20,472 bases of DNA, from contig UQKV01000040.1 of the NCBI GenBank assembly GCA_900541665.1, forward strand, positions 1 through 20,472. Reading direction: 5' to 3'. The DNA is from an uncultured Collinsella sp. GTDB taxonomy: Bacteria > Actinomycetota > Coriobacteriia > Coriobacteriales > Coriobacteriaceae. Made by a program: the position numbers and the translations under genes. Shown piece by piece: positions 12,693 to 19,885 of the stretch; within the stretch, counting starts at the first letter, position 1, and every line of letters begins with the position of its first letter. The notes under the pieces are model-generated. The model worked only from the letters and a program-made list of their open reading frames with translations. It was not told the DNA's origin and ran no database searches.

Positions 12693-14306
12693 TTATTCAA
12701 TCCCCAACTTTTTTAGTGTGCTATTGGTGCGGTCGGACATTTGGCTGCAACCAACAACGGGCACATCTGAAAATGACCCCTGACTTGAGCTTGAGAAGTC
12801 AACAAAATAATACGTGCAGTATTGATGATTGAAATCTGTGTAGGAATTTAACGCGTTGAAATCCTTCTCGGATATCTCCTTGCCGTTAGATGCGTAATAG
12901 TCTCCAAGATTACCGCCAGAAACAGAGACGGACCAAGCTTCGCGATTTAACACCAACGAAAGCGAATCATCCTTTTTGCCGAATAAAGACCAGTTATCGC
13001 CATAGGTTATCTGTTTACCTGAGAGCTTTGCTTTGAGCGCATCGCACATTTCGTACGTACGCTTGCCAAGTAAGACGTTTTGCTCATCATCCTTAACAAG
13101 AGGCAGGTACATCGATCCTCCGTTAGAGTTGTCGAGCCATTTTTGGCTATATATCCTTTTGATACCGCCGTCTTCCGCCGACCAAACCTCTACGGTGTAG
13201 GACTTCTGAAGCTCTTCAATATTTCCGTCCCAGGCGCTTTTCATATCGTCCGCGCTCATATCGTTAACAACCGTCACGAGCTCAGAAACGCCGTCGTTGT
13301 CGAAATCAACCAAATCAGCCAAGCAAAAACCTCTAAGGGCTGACATATAGTCCTCAATCTCAACCATTTGAGGTTCACCATAACGCGCAAGATATTCCTG
13401 GCATTTTTGCTTATAGGCAGCGGATGCAGCAGCATTGTCCGCAGCGGCGTTTCCGTCCTTTTTGTCGCCCTCGTCCGCCTTTGCGTCTGCGCTGTCAGCC
13501 TTAGGCACCTCGAGCGAAACATCCTTCACGGCCTCATCGGACTTGGAATTGTCGACCACCTCGACAGGAACGCTCCACTCAACCTTGGTCTTGGAGTCCT
13601 TAACGGTAAGAGTATATTTTCCCGGTTTAACATCGGGAAACTGGCTTACCGTGAAGCCCTCGTCACCCTTAACCTCAGCATTGGTGCTGTAGCCGTTGTC
13701 GCCGTTCAGGGTCACCGAGTACTTCTTGATCTTCTCGCCCTTTGCGTCGGTCGGGGTAATCTTGGATTCTTGGGCCACCACGATGGCCTTGTCCTGGCCG
13801 TAATGGGCAACGTCGCCGGACTTGCTAAAGAACAGCAGATAGCTAAAGATGGCAATGACTGCCAGACCAACGACGATACCAACGATATAGAGCGCCTTGG
13901 GCTCCTTTTTCTGTGCGGATACATTCGCCGCAGGCGCAGGGGCTGGCGCCGCGACGGGCTTGGCGACCGGATTGCTCGGCTTTGGCCGGTCGGCGCGCAC
14001 GGCTTGAATCGAAGGCGTTGCATCGGACGACACGTCGTCCTTGGGCCGGTCGTCTTCTTCGTCCGCTACGGGCTCGCTCTCCACGGGCGACTTTTCCTCC
14101 CCCGCCTCGGCACCGGCGGAAGGCTCCTTCTCCGTTTCGTCACTAGCGAAAATCTCTTCCGCAGCCTCATTGATAACGGAAGGCTCTTCTGCCACTTCGT
14201 TGCTGGCAGAGTTCAGCACCGCCTTTGCATCTTCGAGTGCATAGCCACACTCGGTGCAGTATCGCAAATCGCCATCAAGCTCAAATCCACAGTTGGGACA
14301 GAACAT
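12693..14306 (-). CDS. Zinc-ribbon single-pass membrane protein with large ectodomain
   Basis: The 537-residue protein begins with a zinc ribbon (Cys3, Cys6, Cys17, Cys20). A long, very acidic linker (30-110) and an Ala/Pro stretch follow, then one membrane helix at about 139-160 (LYIVGIVVGLAVIAIFSYLL). The exported part has a beta-rich domain (KKYSVTLNGDNGYSTNAEVK, then VKPGKYTLTVKDSKTKVEWS, about 190-250) and an Asp/Lys-rich spacer. A C-terminal domain follows with DLVDFDNDGVSELVTVVND near residues 330-345, an EF-hand/VCBS-like loop matching the one in the protein at 7406-8899. AAGGAGG lies 6 bases before the ATG, overlapping the end of the upstream gene (1-bp gap). Co-translation with that gene is likely. 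The ligand is unknown. Confidence 0.82.
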   Translation of the reverse strand: MFCPNCGFELDGDLRYCTECGYALEDAKAVLNSASNEVAEEPSVINEAAEEIFASDETEKEPSAGAEAGEEKSPVESEPVADEEDDRPKDDVSSDATPSIQAVRADRPKPSNPVAKPVAAPAPAPAANVSAQKKEPKALYIVGIVVGLAVIAIFSYLLFFSKSGDVAHYGQDKAIVVAQESKITPTDAKGEKIKKYSVTLNGDNGYSTNAEVKGDEGFTVSQFPDVKPGKYTLTVKDSKTKVEWSVPVEVVDNSKSDEAVKDVSLEVPKADSADAKADEGDKKDGNAAADNAAASAAYKQKCQEYLARYGEPQMVEIEDYMSALRGFCLADLVDFDNDGVSELVTVVNDMSADDMKSAWDGNIEELQKSYTVEVWSAEDGGIKRIYSQKWLDNSNGGSMYLPLVKDDEQNVLLGKRTYEMCDALKAKLSGKQITYGDNWSLFGKKDDSLSLVLNREAWSVSVSGGNLGDYYASNGKEISEKDFNALNSYTDFNHQYCTYYFVDFSSSSQGSFSDVPVVGCSQMSDRTNSTLKKLGIE

Positions 14307-14307
14307 G

Positions 14308-15525
14308 TTAGTCCTCCTTATCGACTTTCACCGTTGTACCGTCCTTGACCTCATCAGGGATTACTTCGGACCCAACTTGAGACTCATCATCCCAGGACGC
14401 AACCAAAATCTCGCAATTGCCGTCCGCAAAAGAACCGAGCTCATAGTCTTCGGTGTGATACACCAGTCCCTTGGATGTCACACACAAGCACGTTGAGCCC
14501 TTGATTGAATAGTCCGAAGAATTGCTCCGCATGAGCATCGAATTGTAATCAGACGGATGTTCTCTGCCCATTTCCGTAAGATACGGCCAAACTGCCGAAC
14601 TCATGGAACTGGCAAGATCCTCGGTATCAATGCCAAACATGTCCTGAGGACTAACAGTATCACCCGTATGCAAATCAAAAATAACACCAGCCACAACCGT
14701 GCCGCCATGCGGACCCCATCCCGTCGAATAGCGCTCGTCACGGATACAGAAAAAGTTCTCATCCATGTACGTAACCGTCACGTTTCTCGATATGCAGGGA
14801 AATTCGCCGTCGGGGTACAACTCAGCATCTGATTGCTCATTATCTGATGCTCGATTCGTTCGCTCCGCATCAATTTGAAGGGGCTCGAGAATCGCCTTGT
14901 TAATTTTGTCTGCAACGTCGTCTTTGGTGGAGCTCTTAAGTTGCGGATAGGACCATTCCATGTCCCTCCGCTCGCCCTGTTCGAGCATAGGGTCGACCGG
15001 AGCAGACACCGTCAATGACTTTGCCTCCAACGTATAGACAACTTCTTCGACCGCTCTCTCGTCCTTCTTGGGCCTTTCGGTCGCTTGCTCCTGTTGCACG
15101 GATTGCTGCTGGAGATTGGGCTCGATGACGTTCTTGTAGAGCATGAAAGCAGCGTAAGCGATGCCTGCAGCGGCGATAAATGCGGCGATCATGATAGCAA
15201 ACTGCGGCACTAGGCGGTTACCGACCTGACAGCGTTGCATAAAGAAGTTGTACATCTGGGAGTGACCGCTATTCGCGGTCTTCGAGACCGGCTCGGGGCT
15301 CGGTTCTGCTGTGGACTCGGCATTCGCGGATCCTATCGCAGAGTCCGTTTCGGTATCTGTGGGTTCCATTATGACTTCAGCGGACGATGATTCTCGCTCC
15401 GACGGCTCGGCCTTGGGCCCCTCCTCGGCCGCAGTCTTGCCCGAGAGCCCGCCCAAGGGCAGACCGCATTCGGTACAGAACCGCGCATCATCACCAATCT
15501 TGCTGCCACATTTGGGGCAAAACAT
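14308..15525 (-). CDS. Zinc-ribbon single-pass membrane protein with RsiV-like (DUF3298) ectodomain
   Basis: The 405-residue protein starts with a zinc ribbon (Cys3, Cys6, Cys17, Cys20), then a Glu/Ser-rich linker. The motif FFMQRCQVGNRLVP (94-107) and one membrane helix at about 107-130 follow. The ectodomain (about 185-385) has the DUF3298 pattern of the lysozyme-binding anti-sigma factor RsiV: WSYPQLKSSTKDDVADKINK at its start, YSTGWGPHGG (266-275), then FDLHTGDTVSPQDMFG and a final VYHTEDYELG...GNCEILV. In RsiV this domain binds lysozyme; here it is joined to a zinc ribbon instead of an anti-sigma domain, so it may sense a cell-wall or lytic signal. ATG 15525 is chosen because the ribbon begins there; AGGAG and GAAGG lie upstream. 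It is the first gene of a two-gene operon. Confidence 0.82.
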   Translation of the reverse strand: MFCPKCGSKIGDDARFCTECGLPLGGLSGKTAAEEGPKAEPSERESSSAEVIMEPTDTETDSAIGSANAESTAEPSPEPVSKTANSGHSQMYNFFMQRCQVGNRLVPQFAIMIAAFIAAAGIAYAAFMLYKNVIEPNLQQQSVQQEQATERPKKDERAVEEVVYTLEAKSLTVSAPVDPMLEQGERRDMEWSYPQLKSSTKDDVADKINKAILEPLQIDAERTNRASDNEQSDAELYPDGEFPCISRNVTVTYMDENFFCIRDERYSTGWGPHGGTVVAGVIFDLHTGDTVSPQDMFGIDTEDLASSMSSAVWPYLTEMGREHPSDYNSMLMRSNSSDYSIKGSTCLCVTSKGLVYHTEDYELGSFADGNCEILVASWDDESQVGSEVIPDEVKDGTTVKVDKED

Positions 15526-15886
15526 GAACCTTCTTCTCCTATTCCTTTTACTCTCGCTGAGTCGTGAGTTACCCACGTGCCGTTTGTTTCGTAGTTTAAC
15601 TATTTCTTAAACAAATCGATGGGTCACTTGAACAGACACATACCCGCTCAAGCGACTCTATACCGGCTAGTTATCCTTGCTCATGACATGGTTGTCAGTG
15701 CAAGAAAATCGTTGAACAGGGTTGCTACCTCGAAGTTCGAACCGATACTGAACTTGAAGCCATCTTTATTTACCGAGATGGAGAAATCGCCGCTGATATC
15801 CATATCATGCGCGCAGCCAACCACCCCCCCATTTTTCGGTCCCACCTGTCACGTTATCAGGAGCCCGAAATCGAAGAGATGGTAAA
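15526..15886 (+). other. Intergenic stretch with an eroded coding-like remnant
   Basis: No intact gene is supported here. The plus-strand frame from about 15688 to 15890 reads like protein (IVEQGCYLEVRTDTELEAIF, then IYRDGEIAADIHIMRAANHP, then EIEEMVKAAW). It has no start codon before the internal ATG at 15807 and is cut by a TGA near 15685, so it may be a gene relic. The terminator then overlaps its end. Near the right-hand gene start, GTTTAA (15594-15599) and TTAAAC (15607-15612) form an inverted repeat nested in TTTGTTT/AAACAAA. This is a possible operator or promoter region for the leftward RsiV-like gene; no convincing -35/-10 pair is seen. Confidence 0.3.
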
Positions 15887-15930
15887 AGCCGCTTGGGGCA
15901 CATGTGGTTCCATATGCCCCAAGCGGCTAT
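15887..15930. terminator. Terminator downstream of purN, bidirectional in form
   Basis: A perfect 14-bp stem, AGCCGCTTGGGGCA (15887-15900) with TGCCCCAAGCGGCT (15915-15928), has a 14-base loop. Read on the minus strand it is followed by TTTTACC, fitting termination of the pur transcript about 50 bp past the purN stop. On the plus strand ATTTCGATT follows, which is weaker. Confidence 0.85.
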
Positions 15931-15978
15931 TTCGATTGCTTATGTCACAAAGAAACCTAGGTGACCTGTTTACACGCG

Positions 15979-16677
15979 CTAGCGCGCCGGGTCGATAGCA
16001 ACCTTGCCGCTCTCCAGCACGTGGACGCGACCGTCGGCGAGCATCTGCACGACCTCGGGATACAGCACATGCTCGATCGCATGGATGTGCTCCTCGAGCA
16101 TGTCGACGTCCCAGCCCTCCTCAACAGCCAGCGCACGCTGGGCGATGATAGGGCCGTTGTCGTAAATCTCGTTGGCAAAGTGCACGGTCACGCCGGTCAC
16201 CTTGACGCCGCGCGCAAAGGCATCGTCAATCGCATGCGCGCCGGTAAAGCTCGGCAGCAGCGCCGGGTGTAGGTTGACCACGCGATTGGGGAACGCCGCC
16301 AGCAGCGGCGTGTGCACCATGCGCATATAGCCGGCCATGACCACATACTCGCAGCCGCGCTCGAGCAGCTCGTGCGCGATGATCTCGTCAGCCGCGATGG
16401 GGTCGGCATAGACATCCTTGGACAGCGTGAGTGTCTGGATGCCCGCACGCTCCGCACGCTGCAGGCCCTTGGCCGAAGGACGGCTCGACACCACAAGCTC
16501 AATCGAGGCGTTGAGCTTGCCGGCGGCGATCAGATCGATCAGCGCCTGCAGGTTGGTACCCGAACCGCTGATGAGCACGCCGATCTTGAGCGGCTCGGCC
16601 GTATCGGTGCCGGTCGAACGGGTGTAGGGCACAAAGCCCAGGCCCTCACTAGCAGCCATCTGATCGTTAGCGCTCAT
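15979..16677 (-). CDS. purN: Phosphoribosylglycinamide formyltransferase (GART)
   Basis: PurN transfers a formyl group from 10-formyl-tetrahydrofolate to GAR, the third step of purine synthesis. The 232-residue protein has the family motifs: KIGVLISGSGTNLQALID at 31-48, VVMAGYMRM, and VNLHPALLPSF with the catalytic Asn135 and His137. VTVHFANEIYDNGPII carries the catalytic Asp173. The chosen ATG (16677) overlaps the purM stop by 11 bp, fitting translational coupling. It gives a 30-residue N-terminal extension before the usual start of the fold. A later in-frame ATG at 16659 is possible, but neither start has a strong ribosome site. Third gene of purF-purM-purN. Confidence 0.95.
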   Translation of the reverse strand: MSANDQMAASEGLGFVPYTRSTGTDTAEPLKIGVLISGSGTNLQALIDLIAAGKLNASIELVVSSRPSAKGLQRAERAGIQTLTLSKDVYADPIAADEIIAHELLERGCEYVVMAGYMRMVHTPLLAAFPNRVVNLHPALLPSFTGAHAIDDAFARGVKVTGVTVHFANEIYDNGPIIAQRALAVEEGWDVDMLEEHIHAIEHVLYPEVVQMLADGRVHVLESGKVAIDPAR

Positions 16678-17770
16678 CGGAGTACACGACCTTACCGGAA
16701 CCCTCGACGCACTCGCCCGCGCGGAACGGCTTCTCACCCAGCGCGACCAGGGCCTCGGTAACCGCGGCCTCGTCCTCGGGGGCGACGATCAGGCACAGGC
16801 CAACGCCCATGTTGAAGGTCTTGCATGCCTCGTTGGGCGCGAGCTCGGCCTGGCGCGACACGTAGGTGATAACGGGCGGAACGTCCCAACCCATCTCGGC
16901 ACCGTTGCGGGTGACCACAGCGTCGACGTCGTCGGCAAGCGCGCGGTTGAGGTTCTCGGTAATACCGCCGCCAGTGATGTGGGCGATGGCGTGCACCGGA
17001 GCGCCGCCGCGCAGCAGCTCCAGGATCGGCTTGACGTAGATGCGCGTGGGGGCCAGCAGAGCGTCTGCCAGCGATGCACCGCCGAGCTCCTCGAGCGGAC
17101 GGCTCAACTCCTCGGCCTTAGCGGCGGCCTCGGGCGTGCCCGGCTTAATACCGTCGACGCCAATGACCTTGCGCACGAGCGAGTAGCCGTTGGAGTGCAC
17201 GCCGGTGGAAGGCAGGCCCAGGATCACATCGCCCGGGCGGACGTTTGCGGGGTCGAGCATCTTGGGACGATCGACAACACCCACGGTAAAGCCGGCAAGG
17301 TCGTAGTCGGCGGGAGCCATAACGCCGGGGTGCTCGGCCATCTCACCGCCCACGAGCGCGCAGCCCGCGAGCTTGCAGCCATCGGCCACACCCTTGATGA
17401 TCTTTGCCATGTGCTCGGCCTCGATGTGACCGATGGCGACGTAATCCAGGAAGAACAGCGGCTCGGCGCCCGAAGCCAGAATGTCGTTGACGCACATGGC
17501 GACCAAGTCCTGGCCCACCGTCTCGTGACGATCCATGATCTGGGCGAGCACGAGCTTGGTGCCCACGCCGTCGGTACCGCTAATCAGAATCGGGTCTTCC
17601 ATATCCTTCAGCGCGGCGGCCGAGAACAGGCCACCGAAGCCGCCGATGCCGCCGATAACCTCGGAACGGTTAGTGTCCTTGACCATCTGCTTAATGGCGT
17701 CGACGGCGCGGCCGCCCTCGGCGGTATCGACGCCGGCGTCCTCGTACGTCACATGCTTGCTGTCGCTCAT
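16667..17770 (-). CDS. purM: Phosphoribosylformylglycinamidine cyclo-ligase (AIR synthetase)
   Basis: PurM closes FGAM to AIR using ATP, the fifth step of purine synthesis. The 367-residue protein has normal family length and motifs: YEDAGVDTAEGGRAVDAIK at the N-terminus, ILISGTDGVGTKLVLA, the metal/ATP-binding region DLVAMCVNDILASGAEPLFF, and LVGGEMAEHPG. GLPSTGVHSNGYSLVRKVI and the C-terminal HITGGGITENLNRAL follow. AGGAAGG lies 5 bases before ATG 17770. It follows purF by 157 bp and overlaps purN. The intervening gap holds a hairpin that may partly terminate or attenuate the transcript. Confidence 0.97.
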   Translation of the reverse strand: MSDSKHVTYEDAGVDTAEGGRAVDAIKQMVKDTNRSEVIGGIGGFGGLFSAAALKDMEDPILISGTDGVGTKLVLAQIMDRHETVGQDLVAMCVNDILASGAEPLFFLDYVAIGHIEAEHMAKIIKGVADGCKLAGCALVGGEMAEHPGVMAPADYDLAGFTVGVVDRPKMLDPANVRPGDVILGLPSTGVHSNGYSLVRKVIGVDGIKPGTPEAAAKAEELSRPLEELGGASLADALLAPTRIYVKPILELLRGGAPVHAIAHITGGGITENLNRALADDVDAVVTRNGAEMGWDVPPVITYVSRQAELAPNEACKTFNMGVGLCLIVAPEDEAAVTEALVALGEKPFRAGECVEGSGKVVYSDER

Positions 17771-17903
17771 CTGAGCCTTCCTCTCCCACTACCGTGGCGC
17801 CGCCCAGGCGTCAAACGGTGCTCATAGTTGCGTTCATATCGGCGCACGCCATAACAGCACGCGCCGTCATATCAACAAAACAGCAGGTAAAACCTACCAT
17901 AAT

Positions 17904-17928
17904 AAACCTGTCCCTTTTTGGCAGGTTT
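17904..17928 (-). terminator. Weak hairpin overlapping the purF stop (attenuator or partial terminator)
   Basis: AAACCTG (17904-17910) pairs with CAGGTTT (17922-17928), the latter overlapping the purF stop codon. On the minus strand the stem is followed by ATTATGG, not a good T-run. GGGACAGG occurs in the arm, echoing the GGGGACAG repeats elsewhere in the window. It may reduce purM/purN expression relative to purF, but the evidence is structural only. Confidence 0.4.
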
Positions 17929-19598
17929 TATGCCTCGCCGTGCTCCTCTTCCCAGCTGCGGTCGTCGTATTTCTCGATCACGGCGTCGTCGTCAAAGTGC
18001 AGCGGCTTGTCCAGGTTGCGGGGCTTAAAGCCCTCCATAAACTTGTCGCGGCCAAAGCTCTCGGGAATCGCCACGGGGTAGCGGCCGGTAAAGCACGCAT
18101 CGCAGTAACCGCCCTTGGGCATGACCTTAAGCAGGCCCTCGACCGAAAGGAAGGCCAGCGAATCGGCGCCAATGTACTCGCAGATCTCGTCGACCGTCTT
18201 GTTGGCGCTGATAAGCTGCGACTGCACGTCGGTATCGATACCGTAGAAGCACGGCCAGATGACCTCGGGCGAGTTGATGCGGATATGAATCTCCTTGGCG
18301 CCGGCGTTGCGCAGCATCTTGACGAGCTGCACCATGGTGGTGCCGCGCACGATGGAGTCGTCGATGACGACCAGGCGCTTGCCCTCGATGTTGTCGCGCA
18401 GTGGGTTGAGTTTCATACGCACGCCCATGGCGCGCAACTCCTGCGTAGGCTCGATAAACGTACGGCCCACGTAGCGGTTCTTGATAAGGCCCTCGCCAAA
18501 GGGAATACCGCTCTCGTGCGAATACCCCTCCGCAGGCGGCAGGCCGGAGTCGGGCACGCCGATGACCAGGTCGGCCTCGACAGGCTCCTCATGTGCCAGC
18601 TGACGACCCATGTCGTAACGGCAGGCATAGACGCTCTTGCCGTTCATGATGGAGTCGGGGCGGGCAAAGTAGACCTGCTCAAAGATGCAGTTGGCGGGCT
18701 CTTCGGCTGCAGGCACGCCCTGCTCGGATACCAGACCCTCGGCGCTGATGCGCAAGATCTCGCCGGGACGGACGTCACGGACGTACTCGGCACCCACAAT
18801 GTCGAGCGCACAAGTCTCGGAGGCGACGACCCAGCCGCCGGCGCGGGTGACATGGGTGGCAACGTCAACCGTCGCGGCGCCGTCCTGCGACGGCAGCTGC
18901 GAAACGGCTGCGGCATCGGCCTGGTCCAGACCCTCGTCCACCAGCTTGCCCAGCACGAGCGGGCGAATGCCGTGTGGATCGCGGAATGCGTAGAGCGCCT
19001 GCTCGTTGATGAGCGTCATGGCGTAGCCGCCGCGCACGAGCTCCATGGTCTTGCGAATACCCTCGCGCAGATGGCCTGTACGCTGGGTGAAGTAGCCGAT
19101 AAGCTTGGTCGCGACCTCGGAATCCGAATTGGAGAGGAACGGCACGCCCAGCTCGATCAGCTGACGGCGCAACTCGTCGGTGTTGACCAGAGTGCCGTTG
19201 TGAGCAAGCGCGATAATGACGCTGTTGATGGTAGAAAGATGCGGCTGAGAGGCTTCCCAGCTCTTGGCGCCGGCGGTGCCATAGCGCACGTGGCCCACGG
19301 CCAGCTGGCCGGAGAGCGTCGACAGGTCGGCGTTGGAGAACACGCGATCGAGCAGTCCCAGGTCTTTGCGAACCATAACCGTGCCGCCGTCGCCCACGGC
19401 GATTCCCGCCGATTCCTGGCCGCGATGCTGCAGCGCGCGCAGACCAAAGTACGTCAGTCGAGCCACATCGCGATCGGGTGCCCACACACCAAAAATGCCG
19501 CATTCCTCATGCAGCTGGTCGGAGTCCGGATCATACGTCGACATGGTGTTCACCTGTCCCGCGGCACGCTCGGCCGCGCGGATGGTTTCTTGAGACAT
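17928..19598 (-). CDS. purF: Amidophosphoribosyltransferase
   Basis: PurF makes phosphoribosylamine from PRPP and glutamine, the committed step of purine synthesis. The 556-residue protein has a propeptide before Cys33 of EECGIFGVW, the N-terminal nucleophile of the glutaminase domain after processing. RGQESAGIAV follows. The PRTase domain has the PRPP loop VVIDDSIVRGTT (around 405-420). Cys residues in ANCIFEQVYF, WPCFYGID and YCDACFTGRYP match the four ligands of the [4Fe-4S] cluster in B. subtilis-type PurF. GAGGGG lies 5 bases before ATG 19598. A second ATG at 19544 with AGGTGA upstream would give a 14-residue propeptide, closer to B. subtilis, and is a serious alternative. First gene of the pur cluster. 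Confidence 0.97.
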   Translation of the reverse strand: MSQETIRAAERAAGQVNTMSTYDPDSDQLHEECGIFGVWAPDRDVARLTYFGLRALQHRGQESAGIAVGDGGTVMVRKDLGLLDRVFSNADLSTLSGQLAVGHVRYGTAGAKSWEASQPHLSTINSVIIALAHNGTLVNTDELRRQLIELGVPFLSNSDSEVATKLIGYFTQRTGHLREGIRKTMELVRGGYAMTLINEQALYAFRDPHGIRPLVLGKLVDEGLDQADAAAVSQLPSQDGAATVDVATHVTRAGGWVVASETCALDIVGAEYVRDVRPGEILRISAEGLVSEQGVPAAEEPANCIFEQVYFARPDSIMNGKSVYACRYDMGRQLAHEEPVEADLVIGVPDSGLPPAEGYSHESGIPFGEGLIKNRYVGRTFIEPTQELRAMGVRMKLNPLRDNIEGKRLVVIDDSIVRGTTMVQLVKMLRNAGAKEIHIRINSPEVIWPCFYGIDTDVQSQLISANKTVDEICEYIGADSLAFLSVEGLLKVMPKGGYCDACFTGRYPVAIPESFGRDKFMEGFKPRNLDKPLHFDDDAVIEKYDDRSWEEEHGEA

Positions 19599-19640
19599 GG
19601 TATCCCCTCAGAGCCTCGTATTTTTGGCGTTACCCGCCTT

Positions 19641-19646
19641 ATTATA
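19641..19646 (-). promoter_or_regulatory. Putative -10 box of the pur operon
   Basis: A perfect TATAAT on the minus strand lies 43 bp before the purF start. No good -35 is found 16-18 bp upstream (GGGGAG in that position), so activation or repression by a purine regulator is conceivable, but no PurR-like site is recognised. Confidence 0.5.
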
Positions 19647-19830
19647 CGCACGGCGCGACGTGCTCCCCAGCGCATGAGCAGCGCTTTTTAAAAGCCCACC
19701 GAGCTAATAATCAGTTTTGTTGCCAAACATTTTATCGGTCTGTCCAGTGCAAGCGCCCGCGCCCCCCAGATGGCCGCCGCGTCCACCGTTGGGGATTACA
19801 AAGTTGCAATTGGGACGTTCGTCCTGTCTT

Positions 19831-19859
19831 TTGGCAGGTCGGCGGCGTATCCTTATAAC
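19831..19859 (+). promoter_or_regulatory. Promoter of the right-end membrane protein gene
   Basis: TTGGCA (19831-19836) and TATAAC (19854-19859) are separated by exactly 17 bp, 26 bp before the ATG at 19886. This is the best consensus promoter in the window. Confidence 0.7.
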
Positions 19860-19885
19860 CTACAACAAAGCGAGAAAGGTTCTGT

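Noticed and set aside
13368..14348. Plus-strand open frame of 326 codons
   Set aside because: It is antisense to the acidic ribbon-TM gene; its basic Arg/His-rich composition is the mirror of that gene's acidic codons.
15619..15885. Plus-strand open frame of 88 codons after the RsiV-like gene start
   Set aside because: No ribosome site, no domain and a poor composition; a different frame in the same stretch looks more protein-like but is broken.
17940..19691. Long plus-strand open frame of 583 codons
   Set aside because: It is antisense to purF, which is unmistakable; the frame is kept open by GC-rich codon use of the real gene.
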